Assembly (NCBI RefSeq): GCF_034047335.1
Contig: NZ_CP139137.1
Location: forward strand, 3,038,001 to 3,102,000
Length of the DNA stretch: 64,000 bases
From: Chryseobacterium sp. JJR-5R
GTDB taxonomy: Bacteria > Bacteroidota > Bacteroidia > Flavobacteriales > Weeksellaceae
Reading direction: 5' to 3'
Shown here: piece after piece, positions 49,154 to 58,295 of the stretch
Layout of the letters: each line of letters begins with the position of its first letter
How positions within the stretch are numbered: position 1 is the first letter of the stretch
Notes under the pieces: model-generated
Told to the model about the DNA's origin: nothing
Seen by the model: the letters and a program-made list of their open reading frames with translations, nothing else
Databases searched by the model: none
Position numbers and translations under genes: made by a program

Positions 49154-50890
49154 TTATTTGCTAATGCGTGAATACAAATTAACAATGGCCCGTAAAAGTT
49201 CTTCAATTCCTTCAGCAGATTTTACCGGCATATATTTCCCGATCTGAATTTTCTGTGAAAGATCTGTATATTCCGCGGCAGTTGCAGCTCCCTGATGCCT
49301 TTCCAGAAAATCCCTGAAACCCTCTGCAGAACTTTGTGAAAACTGTTTCCTGACTTCGGTTTCCAGCTCATCATAAGTTTTGAAAAATGTATCATAATCC
49401 TGATTATCTTTCAGATTTTCCAAGTAACTGAAATAATCATGGATATCGGTTTTATGCTGTTCCCTTATTTCTTTTTCCGTTTCCGATACGGATCCTAAAG
49501 ACTTTGAAGGTGCAGTATTTTTAATTAATGAACGTTTTTTTTGCCAATTTTTAAATATCAGATAGGCTAAGAAAAGTCCGGCTAAAATAAAAAAATTGAT
49601 CAACAGGATATTCCAGTGGAATTTGCTTTTTTCTTTTACTTTAAAAGAAGTAGTCTTAAGTACCGGCGTATTTACCGTTTCCAGCAGGGTATTGGTATAT
49701 TCGTTCACCTTTTCCACGGTAGTCCTGGCATCCATGATTTCTTCATGAGAAAATGCATTGACAGATAAAGTTTTTTCACCAAGATCTACATATTCTCTGC
49801 TCGACGGATCAAAGAATGCGAAATGTTCCGTTCTGATGGCAATTTCTCCGGCCTTTTTAGGAATAATAATATAATTGGCTGCAATCTCCCCTTTCATTCC
49901 GGTCAGGCCGGCCGTAACCCGGGAAGTAATTTTCGGCGCAAAAACTTCGTAATCAGGTGAAGCTGCAATTTTCGGCAGTTCGAGGTTTTTTAAATTCCCT
50001 TCCCCGCTTACTTTTACCAGCACATTCATCGGCTTTTTGATTTCAGCTTTTTCTTTTGATGTATTCACAAAGCTTACTTTAAAATTTCCGACCGCATTTT
50101 TAAAACAATCCGGTGCATCTTCCGGAAGCTTTTTAACACTGATCTTAACTTTATTGGAAACAATTTTATTTTTACCGGAAAAAGAGTTTACCGATGCGGA
50201 AACACCCGGCACATCCACATAACCTGATTCATTCGGGAATACCATAAATACCGCCAGGATCTGTGAAGCCATATTTCCGTAGTCTGAAGACGGGTCAATT
50301 TCAGATTTCGCAAAGCTGACCGGATAAACGTCAAGGTTATCCTGCTTGGGAAGACGGATGTTTTTGACTCTTCTGAAATTGTCCATGTTTTTGGAGTATA
50401 CTTTCAGGACTGCAATAGCAGGCTGGTCCTGGTAGACCTCGCGGTCTTCAATCTCCATATTCAGGTAAACATCTTTTGAATTGGCTGCTACGGTTTTCTT
50501 TTCAACATCTTTTATAAAAACTTCAAACGGTTCGGTTTTATAGATCTTATTGTTAACAGTCACCAGGAATGAACCTACTTTTACCTTTCCTTTCTGTTTC
50601 GGCTCAAGAGCCAGCCTGGTAATGGATTGCGAAATAACGGTGTTGGTTTCGGGATCTACATAACCGTTGCTTACGGATCCGCTCCCGATGATGTTGAATC
50701 TTGACAGATCCGGAGAGCGCAGAGGCGTCTGCTGGGTATATTCCCCGCCGTTCATTTCAAGAACGATCGTCAGGTTAATGATCTCTTTTCCGCTGTAGCT
50801 TGTCTTATCAGGATTTACAGAAATATTTACCTGTCCGTAAGAAATTACGGATAGAAAAAGGAATAGTATGTAAATTGTCCTGTTCTGCAT
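49154..50890 (-). CDS. batD: BatD (oxygen tolerance) membrane protein
   Basis: 578 residues from ATG 50890. A signal peptide (SYGQ cut) is followed by three to four immunoglobulin-like beta domains (SVNPDKTSYSGKEIINLTIV opens the first), one membrane helix near residue 435-455 and a cytosolic C-terminus. BatD is the large scaffold of the Bat complex that is needed for aerotolerance and envelope integrity. The ATG overlaps the TPR gene stop by one base (TGATG); a GTG one codon upstream is a weaker choice. Last gene of the operon. Confidence 0.92.
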   Translation of the reverse strand: MQNRTIYILFLFLSVISYGQVNISVNPDKTSYSGKEIINLTIVLEMNGGEYTQQTPLRSPDLSRFNIIGSGSVSNGYVDPETNTVISQSITRLALEPKQKGKVKVGSFLVTVNNKIYKTEPFEVFIKDVEKKTVAANSKDVYLNMEIEDREVYQDQPAIAVLKVYSKNMDNFRRVKNIRLPKQDNLDVYPVSFAKSEIDPSSDYGNMASQILAVFMVFPNESGYVDVPGVSASVNSFSGKNKIVSNKVKISVKKLPEDAPDCFKNAVGNFKVSFVNTSKEKAEIKKPMNVLVKVSGEGNLKNLELPKIAASPDYEVFAPKITSRVTAGLTGMKGEIAANYIIIPKKAGEIAIRTEHFAFFDPSSREYVDLGEKTLSVNAFSHEEIMDARTTVEKVNEYTNTLLETVNTPVLKTTSFKVKEKSKFHWNILLINFFILAGLFLAYLIFKNWQKKRSLIKNTAPSKSLGSVSETEKEIREQHKTDIHDYFSYLENLKDNQDYDTFFKTYDELETEVRKQFSQSSAEGFRDFLERHQGAATAAEYTDLSQKIQIGKYMPVKSAEGIEELLRAIVNLYSRISK

Positions 50891-51621
50891 CACCAGTCTT
50901 TCTCGTTGCTTTCCGGCATCGAATAAGAATTTTTGTTTAAAATTCTTTTGGCGGTTTCTTTCTCTTTGTCGCTTACTTTATTGAGGATTTGATTTTCAAG
51001 CCCTTTCGGGATCCTGGTCTCATTGTCAGATTTCCGGTTAGGGTCATTCCCCTGGCCTTTGCCCTGGTTCTGCTGCCCCTGTCCCTGATCTTTCTGATCT
51101 CCCTTCTGATCATCATTCTGCTGCTGATCTTTACCGCCGCCTCCTTTACCGGAGTTATTCTGCTTCTGCTGTTGCTGTTGGTTTTCTTTCTCCTTCAGCT
51201 TTGCAATTTCATAATTTTTCCGGGTTGCTTCGCTGTAGGGGTTCTGTTTCAGGGACTGCTTATAAAATTCAGCTGCCTTTTCGGGCTGTTTCGTCTGCAT
51301 GTAGGCATTCCCCAGGTTATGAAGTGCCGCAGACTTGTCTGAAAGGTTCTGTGAAAACCGCTGTGCCTTTTCAAACTCTGCCTTAGCTTCTTCATATTTC
51401 TTGCTTTTGTACAATGCATTGCCCAGATTGTAGTGAGCAGTAAAATCTTTGTCATTGGCTTTGATGGCCTGCAGATATTTGGCAGAAGCCCCGTCGTAAT
51501 CTTTTCCGTTGAATTTTTCATTGCCTTCGTACACAAGGGTCCTGTAGTTTTTCTGCCCAAACAGAAAACCTGAACTCATGAAAGCAATAATAAACGACAG
51601 AAAAAAGATTTTAATATTCAT
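50890..51621 (-). CDS. BatC/BatE-like TPR protein
   Basis: 243 residues from ATG 51621. A signal peptide or anchor (MNIKIFFLSFIIAFMSSG) precedes about three TPR units (AHYNLGNALYKSKKYEEAKA, ALHNLGNAYMQTKQPEKAAE), then a long low-complexity stretch of Gln, Gly, Lys and Asp (about 150-200) and a short conserved end. In Bat operons this is the BatC/E-type subunit that binds the VWA proteins. The start at 51630 would be TTG and lacks support. It overlaps batD by one base and trails batB by 99 bases. Confidence 0.88.
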   Translation of the reverse strand: MNIKIFFLSFIIAFMSSGFLFGQKNYRTLVYEGNEKFNGKDYDGASAKYLQAIKANDKDFTAHYNLGNALYKSKKYEEAKAEFEKAQRFSQNLSDKSAALHNLGNAYMQTKQPEKAAEFYKQSLKQNPYSEATRKNYEIAKLKEKENQQQQQKQNNSGKGGGGKDQQQNDDQKGDQKDQGQGQQNQGKGQGNDPNRKSDNETRIPKGLENQILNKVSDKEKETAKRILNKNSYSMPESNEKDW

Positions 51622-51720
51622 CCGATGCAAAATTATTCCTTTATATGTTAATAAACAGTGCCTTATTTGTTAAAGTTGGGTTAAAGTAATGGCAGGTTAT
51701 CCGGTTTATACCACACGATA

Positions 51721-52728
51721 TTACACATTTAAATCCTGTTTGGGATTGAACAGATAGATCAGCGTAAAGAAAAATATGGAGACGATCAGAAAATACTGAT
51801 AGTAATGATTGGCATTCTGTGATTTTACTAATGTTTCAGAGGACCCGGACTTCTTTTCCAAGGCATCAATAATCCTGTCCGGGGCTTCATTGATATTATT
51901 TCCGTCAATATAGGATCCTCCCGTTGCTTCAGCCATTTTCCTCAGTGCGGCAGTCTGCCTTTTTGAAACAACGGTCTGCCCTGAGATATCCGTTTTGTAA
52001 CCCATCAGCTGGCCGAACTGGTACTCGGGAATCGGTGCGCCTTCATCGGAGCCTATTCCTACGGAGGTAATCATGATCCCTTCTTTTTCTGCAAGATTTA
52101 TCGCTTCCTCATCATTCCCTTCATTATCTTCCCCATCACTCAGCAACACCACTTTCCGTGCGTTTTTACTTACGTTTTTAAATTTCCCCACCGCAATTTT
52201 CATCCCGTTCAGGAAGTCCGTTCCCTGGATCTGCATGGAGTTGGTCTCAATTCCTCCGATATAAGTTTCCGCCGAATTATAATCTGTGGTCAAAGGCATG
52301 ATTGAGCTTGCCTCCCCCGCAAAAATAACAATCCCCACCTTATCGTTTTTCATTTTCAGCATCGTCTGGATCATCAGGTTTTTGGCCTCTGCAAGACGGC
52401 TTGGATTGATGTCTTCCGCATTCATCGAATTGGAAACATCCAACATAAAGATAACATTGTTCAACTTCTGGTTGGTTTTGATTTCTTCCGAACCGCTCAA
52501 CAGGTCAATAATGGAAAAAATCAAGAACAGCGTCCCCATGATATACAGAGTCGGGAAAAACTTCGTGAAGCCCGATCTTTTTTCAAACAGATGCTCATGA
52601 AACCGGTTATCTGCAAAAATATGCTTCTTTTTATTTTTCCACTTCAGGTAACGCACTAGAAAAACAGCCAGCAGCGGTAAAAGCAACAGCAGCAATAAAT
52701 ACCAATAATTTCCCAAATACCAATCCAT
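51721..52728 (-). CDS. batB: BatB, VWA-domain membrane protein
   Basis: 335 residues. Two N-terminal membrane helices (about 8-27 and 55-75), a von Willebrand A domain with the MIDAS motif DVSNS (LDVSNSMNAEDINPSR) and VLLSDGEDNEGNDEE, and a C-terminal membrane helix: the standard BatA/BatB layout. The domain faces the periplasm and is thought to bind partner proteins. Its start overlaps the batA stop by one base. Confidence 0.93.
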   Translation of the reverse strand: MDWYLGNYWYLLLLLLLPLLAVFLVRYLKWKNKKKHIFADNRFHEHLFEKRSGFTKFFPTLYIMGTLFLIFSIIDLLSGSEEIKTNQKLNNVIFMLDVSNSMNAEDINPSRLAEAKNLMIQTMLKMKNDKVGIVIFAGEASSIMPLTTDYNSAETYIGGIETNSMQIQGTDFLNGMKIAVGKFKNVSKNARKVVLLSDGEDNEGNDEEAINLAEKEGIMITSVGIGSDEGAPIPEYQFGQLMGYKTDISGQTVVSKRQTAALRKMAEATGGSYIDGNNINEAPDRIIDALEKKSGSSETLVKSQNANHYYQYFLIVSIFFFTLIYLFNPKQDLNV

Positions 52729-53720
52729 CAGCTTAAAATTTTATAAAATACCCACCTCAACAATGCATCCATAAACAGAATACCCAAAGCAAACCATAGG
52801 AAAATCTTGAAATACTCCTGATAATTGAACAGCCTGGAAACTTTCACATCTGATTTTTCCAGCTGGTTGATTTCATCATATACTTCTTCCAGACTGCTGT
52901 TTGAGGTGGCCCTGAAATACTTTCCGCCGGTCATCTGCGCTACTTCCTTTAACACGGGCTCATCAATTTTCACTTCCGTTTCCGTAAAAACCAGATCCCC
53001 GAAAATATCAGTCTGGGTTGGCATCAGAGCGTACCCGTTGGTTCCGATACCGATCGCATATACTTTAATACTGTTATTCTTTGCAAGCTCCGCTGCAATC
53101 GCAGGAGGCATTGCATTCTCAATGGTGTTGACACCATCAGTCATCAGGATGATGATCTTGCTTTTCGCCTTGCTGTTTTTAAGGTGGTTAACAGCTACCG
53201 AAAGCCCTTCACCGATAGCTGTGCCGGGCTGTAATTCCAGAGGGTTAAGGTTTTGCAGTTCATCAACCACCACCTGGTGATCAGAAGTTACCGGAACCTT
53301 TGTAAATGCCTCACCTGAGTAGGTTACTAAACCAATCCGGTCATTAGGCCTTTTCTCAACAAATTTTATCGCAATATCCTTCAGGGCTGTCAAACGGTCC
53401 GGGGTAAGGTCTTTTGCCAGCATACTTAACGACACATCTACGGAAAGCATGATATCAATACCTTTCGTGTCATCCCTGTCCTGGGAAACCGTAAAGGTCC
53501 TTGGCCTCGCCATGGCGATAATAAGCGCTGAAAGTATAAGGTATTTGGAGATTCTGAGGAAAAACATCACCACACGGATACCGCTGCTGTCAGCCATATT
53601 CTTAACGGTAGGCACCTTAATGCCGTTCCTTTTCTGTCTGCTGATGTCCCTGAACAGCAATGGGATAAACAGTGCAAACAGCAGCAGAAACCACGGACTG
53701 TAAAATTCAAAATTAAACAT
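52728..53720 (-). CDS. batA: BatA, VWA-domain membrane protein
   Basis: 330 residues with the same layout as BatB: two N-terminal helices, a VWA domain with MIDAS DVSLS (LSVDVSLSMLAKDLTPDR) and ILMTDGVNTIENAMPP, and a C-terminal helix. The start overlaps the end of the preceding gene by 8 bases, and its stop overlaps batB by one base, so translation is coupled along the operon. BatA and BatB arose from one another by duplication. Confidence 0.93.
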   Translation of the reverse strand: MFNFEFYSPWFLLLFALFIPLLFRDISRQKRNGIKVPTVKNMADSSGIRVVMFFLRISKYLILSALIIAMARPRTFTVSQDRDDTKGIDIMLSVDVSLSMLAKDLTPDRLTALKDIAIKFVEKRPNDRIGLVTYSGEAFTKVPVTSDHQVVVDELQNLNPLELQPGTAIGEGLSVAVNHLKNSKAKSKIIILMTDGVNTIENAMPPAIAAELAKNNSIKVYAIGIGTNGYALMPTQTDIFGDLVFTETEVKIDEPVLKEVAQMTGGKYFRATSNSSLEEVYDEINQLEKSDVKVSRLFNYQEYFKIFLWFALGILFMDALLRWVFYKILS

Positions 53721-54636
53721 CTTTCCTCAGGTTTTCAAATTCCAGATCTTTTGACGATCTTTTTACAAAGTTTCTGATGTCTGCAAAGTCTTTTTCCATG
53801 GTCTGCTGATCCGGGAATGTTTTTGCAAACTTCACCAGGTCGCCTCTTACAAACACATCTTCCACTACTTTTTCGTTTTCCTGAGAAATGGTATTGTTTT
53901 TCTTCATCAGGTCAACCAGGTCATCCGTCAGCAGGACATCGGCCGGCAGCCTGTATTGTCTGGCTATAAATTTTCTTGAAATATCGATCAGCTCTACATA
54001 AAATGAACGGTAGTCACCGCTTTCCACATATTTTTTCTTCTTGAGGGAATCCAGTTCTTTCAATGTCTGGTTGGTTGCAACAACCGGCGAGTCTTTGGAT
54101 TTCCTGCCGTACTTTACAAACATGAAAATGACAATAATCAGCGCAATTAAAGCAATAGCGGCCAGAATGTAAAACTTATACAGCTGCCAGTAATCCGTTA
54201 CTTCAAGCTTTACCTCTTTGTTGTTCATGATGTCATTGATCTGATCAGTCTTCTGAGCCGTATTGATTACCTCGATTTCATAAGGAATTGTTTTTAACAC
54301 TCTGCCGCCGACCTTAAACTCAAGTTCAGGAATGGTAAATTTCCCTTCATCAAAGACCGCAAAATCAATCCTCCTGTAATATACATCCTGAGTCTGGGCA
54401 ATGCTGTCCTTTACCTCTTCAAAATGAAAAGGCAGCAACTCATTTTCAGGAGCTGCGGAAACTTTTTCGTTATTAAGGTTATTGATCGTTACAACGATAT
54501 GATTCACCTCACCCAGAGCAATGGTCTTCTTCTCAACACTGGAAGAAAGAATCTGTGAGAAGGCATTCGCACAGAGTAAAAAACAAAATATAAATAATAG
54601 TTTTCTCAATTGTATTGTCCCGTTTTTACCTTGCAT
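53713..54636 (-). CDS. Bat-operon membrane protein (DUF4381-like)
   Basis: 307 residues. A signal peptide (cut after AFSQ), an extracytoplasmic beta domain, one membrane helix (about 153-172, FYILAAIALIALIIVIFMFV) and a cytosolic helical domain with SGDYRSFYVELIDISRKFIA and YRLPADVLLTDDLVD. Proteins at this place, between the DUF58 gene and batA, are standard in Bat operons. The job is unknown but probably to link the cytosolic MoxR/DUF58 part to the periplasmic Bat proteins. Confidence 0.85.
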   Translation of the reverse strand: MQGKNGTIQLRKLLFIFCFLLCANAFSQILSSSVEKKTIALGEVNHIVVTINNLNNEKVSAAPENELLPFHFEEVKDSIAQTQDVYYRRIDFAVFDEGKFTIPELEFKVGGRVLKTIPYEIEVINTAQKTDQINDIMNNKEVKLEVTDYWQLYKFYILAAIALIALIIVIFMFVKYGRKSKDSPVVATNQTLKELDSLKKKKYVESGDYRSFYVELIDISRKFIARQYRLPADVLLTDDLVDLMKKNNTISQENEKVVEDVFVRGDLVKFAKTFPDQQTMEKDFADIRNFVKRSSKDLEFENLRKDV

Positions 54637-54672
54637 CTGTCATTTATTCTAAATAGCGGATGCATTTTTATA

Positions 54673-55536
54673 TTATTTTTTCCGGAAGTAATTATACAGG
54701 AGCCTTGAATAATCCTCACCTGTATTAATATTTATAAAACTTGCCGAACTGTTGGCAAAATCTTCTTCCAGGGTTTTTAATTTCTGTTTCTGCGCCTCGG
54801 CAAACGTATACCTCCAGCGTGCGCTTGACGTATTCGCCCAGACCTGTTGTCCGGTTTCAGCATCATAGAGCAGTGTATATCCTACATCAGGAATTTCATT
54901 ATCTTTTTCGTCAAATATCCTCATGCCCAACAGTTGGTGTTTTTTGGAAGCCACCCTCAGCATTTTGGAATCATAGTCATCCTCAAAATCAGAAAACAGG
55001 AAAACAAGTGACTTTTTTTTAAAAACACCCATCATATATTCCAGTGCCTTATCAACCTTGGATTCTGCCGGCACGTAAGATGCAGTGAGAATATTGCTGA
55101 TGATGGAAAGGATATGCTTTCTTCCTTTTTGAGGCGGAACCACTTTGTATACCTTATCGGCAAATAAGATCAGCCCTACTTTATCATTGTTTCCGGCTGC
55201 TGAAAATCCCAGGCTTGCCGCAATTTCCGCTACATATTCTCTTTTAAGCTGATTTTTCGTCCCGTAATCCATTGAAGCAGAAATATCCACAACCAGCATC
55301 ATCGTCAGCTCCCGCTCCTCCTCCATGACCTTTACGAACGGCTCGCGGAAACGGGCAGTCTTATTCCAGTCGATTCTCCGGATTTCATCCCCGAACTGGT
55401 ACGGCCTGACTTCTGAAAAAGTCATTCCCTGCCCTTTGAAAGCACTGTGATATTGTCCCATCAGAGACGCTTCCGTCTTCTTTCGGGTACGGATTTCTAT
55501 CTGCTTGACTTTTTTTACAATATCTTTTATCTGCAT
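54673..55536 (-). CDS. DUF58 (VWA-like) protein of the Bat operon
   Basis: 287 residues, soluble. YHSAFKGQGMTFSEVRPYQF followed by GDEIRRIDWNKTAR is the DUF58 signature, and MMLVVDISASMDYGT is a MIDAS-type VWA motif. DUF58 proteins usually act with MoxR AAA ATPases in folding, metal insertion or complex assembly. It lies 98 bases after moxR and 36 before the next gene. Confidence 0.92.
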   Translation of the reverse strand: MQIKDIVKKVKQIEIRTRKKTEASLMGQYHSAFKGQGMTFSEVRPYQFGDEIRRIDWNKTARFREPFVKVMEEERELTMMLVVDISASMDYGTKNQLKREYVAEIAASLGFSAAGNNDKVGLILFADKVYKVVPPQKGRKHILSIISNILTASYVPAESKVDKALEYMMGVFKKKSLVFLFSDFEDDYDSKMLRVASKKHQLLGMRIFDEKDNEIPDVGYTLLYDAETGQQVWANTSSARWRYTFAEAQKQKLKTLEEDFANSSASFININTGEDYSRLLYNYFRKK

Positions 55537-55634
55537 GATTTAAATGTAAAAAGGTGAGAATATAACCATGTAACCACTAATGTTCCCGTGTCTAAAGAGG
55601 CAGATGGTCACCCCCTATTAAACTATTACCTTAA

Positions 55635-56639
55635 TTATGGAGCCTGGATTTTCGCTAAAATCCTGCTGATGATTTCTTCTGTAGAAATATTTTCGGCTTC
55701 TGCCTCGAAAGTTAAACCGATCCTGTGTCTCAGCACATCATTGGCCAGTGATTTTACATCCTCGGGGATAACAAAAGCCCTTCCTTTAAGGAATGCATAC
55801 GCTCTGGAAGCGATTGCAAGGTTAATGGAAGCTCTCGGTGAAGCGCCGAAACCGATATAATTTTTAAGCTCGGCGAGACCGTAGTTTTCAGGGTAACGGG
55901 TGGCAAACACCATATCCAGGATATATTTTTCTATTTTTTCGTCAAGATAAATCTGATTGATCAGTTCTTTGGCTCCTACAATATGCTGCAGCGATATCAC
56001 AGGTTTTACAACAGGCTGGTGCGAAGTGGAAACCATTCTCATTACCGTTCTCTCATCTTCAAATTTCGGATAATCAATGGTACATTTCAACATGAAACGG
56101 TCGCTCTGGGCTTCCGGTAAAAGATAAGTTCCTTCCTGGTCAATCGGGTTCTGTGTGGCCAGCACCAGAAAAGGCTTCGGAAGCTTCATGGTCTCATCAC
56201 CAATGGTGACCTGCTTTTCCTGCATCACTTCCAGAAGGGCCGACTGTACTTTCGCCGGGGCACGGTTGATCTCATCGGCAAGGACGAAGTTTGCGAAAAC
56301 CGGGCCTTTTTTTATTGAAAAATCATTGTCTTTAATACTGTAGATCATCGTTCCCACCACGTCTGCAGGCAGCAGGTCCGGGGTAAACTGAATCCTGGAA
56401 AACTCACCGTCAACAGCATCTGCCAGTGTTTTTATTGCCAGTGTCTTAGCCAGTCCGGGAACGCCTTCCAGCAAAACGTGCCCATTCCCGAGAAGCCCTA
56501 CTAAAAGCCGGTCTATCATGTATTCCTGGCCGATAATAACTTTGTTGATTTCCTGTCTGAGACGGGAAAAATAATAGTTTGCCTCCTTTATCTGTTCCGT
56601 CAGTTGACGGATATCTTCAGCCTGATTGATTTCTGACAT
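55635..56639 (-). CDS. MoxR-family AAA+ ATPase
   Basis: 334 residues. Walker A GVPGLAKT (after GNGHVLLE), Walker B FVLADEINRAP, and the sensor and arginine regions TQNPIDQEGTYLLPEAQSDR are clear, with the MoxR-type C-terminal FGASPRASINLAIASRAYAF. It leads the Bat operon and is the ATP-driven chaperone of the system. The start MSEINQAED at 56639 is preferred; a longer frame to 56684 runs into the palindrome at 56681-56703. Confidence 0.95.
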   Translation of the reverse strand: MSEINQAEDIRQLTEQIKEANYYFSRLRQEINKVIIGQEYMIDRLLVGLLGNGHVLLEGVPGLAKTLAIKTLADAVDGEFSRIQFTPDLLPADVVGTMIYSIKDNDFSIKKGPVFANFVLADEINRAPAKVQSALLEVMQEKQVTIGDETMKLPKPFLVLATQNPIDQEGTYLLPEAQSDRFMLKCTIDYPKFEDERTVMRMVSTSHQPVVKPVISLQHIVGAKELINQIYLDEKIEKYILDMVFATRYPENYGLAELKNYIGFGASPRASINLAIASRAYAFLKGRAFVIPEDVKSLANDVLRHRIGLTFEAEAENISTEEIISRILAKIQAP

Positions 56640-56680
56640 AGCTTGATTTAAAATAATGGGTAAATTTCCAATAAATCCCT

Positions 56681-56703
56681 GCATTAATCAACACAATTAA
56701 TGC
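56681..56703. promoter_or_regulatory. Palindrome upstream of moxR
   Basis: GCATTAAT-N7-ATTAATGC, perfect 8-bp arms, 42 bases before the moxR start. Its place and symmetry suggest an operator for the Bat operon; the regulator is unknown. Confidence 0.4.
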
Positions 56704-56811
56704 CATATTTGAGTTAAAGTTTGTTAAATATTCCGGTATGGATGCAGGATTCAGAATCATGCCTTTTCTTTACATTTAGTGGTCATGCCCTGCTTTTTCA
56801 TAAAAAATATA

Positions 56812-56819
56812 TAAATTTG
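56812..56819 (+). promoter_or_regulatory. -7 promoter box of the DinB-like gene
   Basis: TAAATTTG, 71 bases before the start codon at 56891. Confidence 0.45.
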
Positions 56820-56890
56820 ATTTCATTACGGGATTAAAAATTGTCATATCCAGTTTATTAAACTATTTTTGGTGATTAAAATTTCGCAGA

Positions 56891-57361
56891 ATGAATTATC
56901 ATTTTCAGGCGCACAGACAGGTAAGAAGTAACCTTCTGGATATTTTACAGAATACTTCGCATGAAGACCTGCTCCTGATCCCGGACGGCTTTAATAATAA
57001 TATGTACTGGAATATTGCGCATACGGTTGCTACCCAGCAGCTGCTGCATTATTACCTCAGCGGAAACCCTTTCAGAATTGACAAATACTGGATTGAAACC
57101 TATAAAAAAGGCACACTGCCGAACCTGAACGTCCAGAAATCAGAAGTGGAGGACCTGGAGTTTCTGCTGACTGAAACATCAAAGATCCTGATGAAAGATT
57201 ATGACAGTGATTTCTTTTCAGATTATACGCCTTACACTACAAGCTTCGGGATGGACCTGAAAAGCATTCAGGATGCTATTATTTTCAACAACATGCATGA
57301 ATGCCTGCATTACGGATACCTTTTGTCTCAGAAAAGAGCTATTTTAGGGGAAAAATATTAA
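56891..57361 (+). CDS. DinB-family protein
   Basis: 156 residues, a four-helix DinB/YfiT fold: YWNIAHTVATQQLLHYYLSG holds the first metal-ligand His in helix 2, and NMHECLHYGYLLSQKR the C-terminal His pair. The family includes metal-dependent thiol transferases and proteins of unknown function. It is divergent from the Bat operon, with 118 bases to rlmB. Confidence 0.85.
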   Translation: MNYHFQAHRQVRSNLLDILQNTSHEDLLLIPDGFNNNMYWNIAHTVATQQLLHYYLSGNPFRIDKYWIETYKKGTLPNLNVQKSEVEDLEFLLTETSKILMKDYDSDFFSDYTPYTTSFGMDLKSIQDAIIFNNMHECLHYGYLLSQKRAILGEKY

Positions 57362-57479
57362 TAACAAACAGAAGAAAAAACTTAAATGCAAAGCTGCCAT
57401 TTCAGAGCAAAGCTTCATTTTCACAAAAAAATATTATTTACGGGGATTATTCCGGAAGACAATTTATAAAAGAATATTA

Positions 57480-58244
57480 ATGGATAACAACGATAAAAAG
57501 GACGATTTTATTTTCGGGCTGCGTCCCGTGATCGAAGCTATTGAAGCGGGAAAGACAATTGATAAAGTATTTGTGCAGAATGCTTTGCAGGGAGATATTT
57601 ATGCTGAGCTTAAAACCATCCTTGCCAAGAATAAAATCCGTCCCAACTATGTTCCGGTTGAAAAGCTGAACCGTTTTACAAGAAAAAACCACCAGGGTGT
57701 GGTTGCCTTTATTTCGGATGTTCCTTTTCACAAAATAGAAGATATCGTGCCGCAGCTTTTTGAAGAAGGGAAAACTCCTTTTTTATTGATCCTTGACCGG
57801 CTGACCGATGTCAGGAATTTCGGAGCCATCTGCAGAACGGCGGAATGTGTGGGCATTGATGCCGTAATTATCCCGGAAAAAGGAGCGGCCCCAATTAATT
57901 CGGATGCCATTAAAACATCTGCGGGAGGTCTTTACAATATTAAAATCTGCAAAGAACCCAACCTTGCCCATGTAGTAGACTTTCTGCAGCAAAGCGGAAT
58001 TTCTGTGTTTGCCGCCAGCGAAAAGGCCCAGAAGCTGGTTTATGATATAAATCTTACGGAGCCGTGCGCTATCGTAATGGGTAATGAGGAAACGGGGATT
58101 TCAAAAGAGGTCCTTCACCATGCGGATGAGAAAATAAAGTTGCCGATTGAGGGAAAAACACAGTCGCTGAACGTTTCCGTAGCCTGCGGAGCCATTTTAT
58201 ACGAAGCGGTACGACAGAAAATGACGGTTAATTCCGGCCTTTGA
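57480..58244 (+). CDS. rlmB: 23S rRNA (Gm2251) 2'-O-methyltransferase RlmB
   Basis: 254 residues. An N-terminal L30e-like RNA-binding domain starts with FIFGLRPVIEAIEAGKTIDK. The SPOUT (trefoil-knot) domain has LDRLTDVRNFGAICRTAE (motif 1), IVMGNEETGIS (motif 2) and LPIEGKTQSLNVSVACGAIL (motif 3) for AdoMet binding. It is the TrmH-family enzyme of the peptidyl-transferase region of 23S rRNA; the exact target nucleotide is inferred from the family. Confidence 0.93.
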   Translation: MDNNDKKDDFIFGLRPVIEAIEAGKTIDKVFVQNALQGDIYAELKTILAKNKIRPNYVPVEKLNRFTRKNHQGVVAFISDVPFHKIEDIVPQLFEEGKTPFLLILDRLTDVRNFGAICRTAECVGIDAVIIPEKGAAPINSDAIKTSAGGLYNIKICKEPNLAHVVDFLQQSGISVFAASEKAQKLVYDINLTEPCAIVMGNEETGISKEVLHHADEKIKLPIEGKTQSLNVSVACGAILYEAVRQKMTVNSGL

Positions 58245-58295
58245 TATCAATCTGGAAATTCAGTACATTAAAAGCAATACAATTTAAAAAATCAA

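Noticed and set aside
57388..57471. 27-codon frame between the DinB-like gene and rlmB
   Set aside because: No promoter or terminator of its own, and the sequence looks random; unlike the unit at 42.7 kb.
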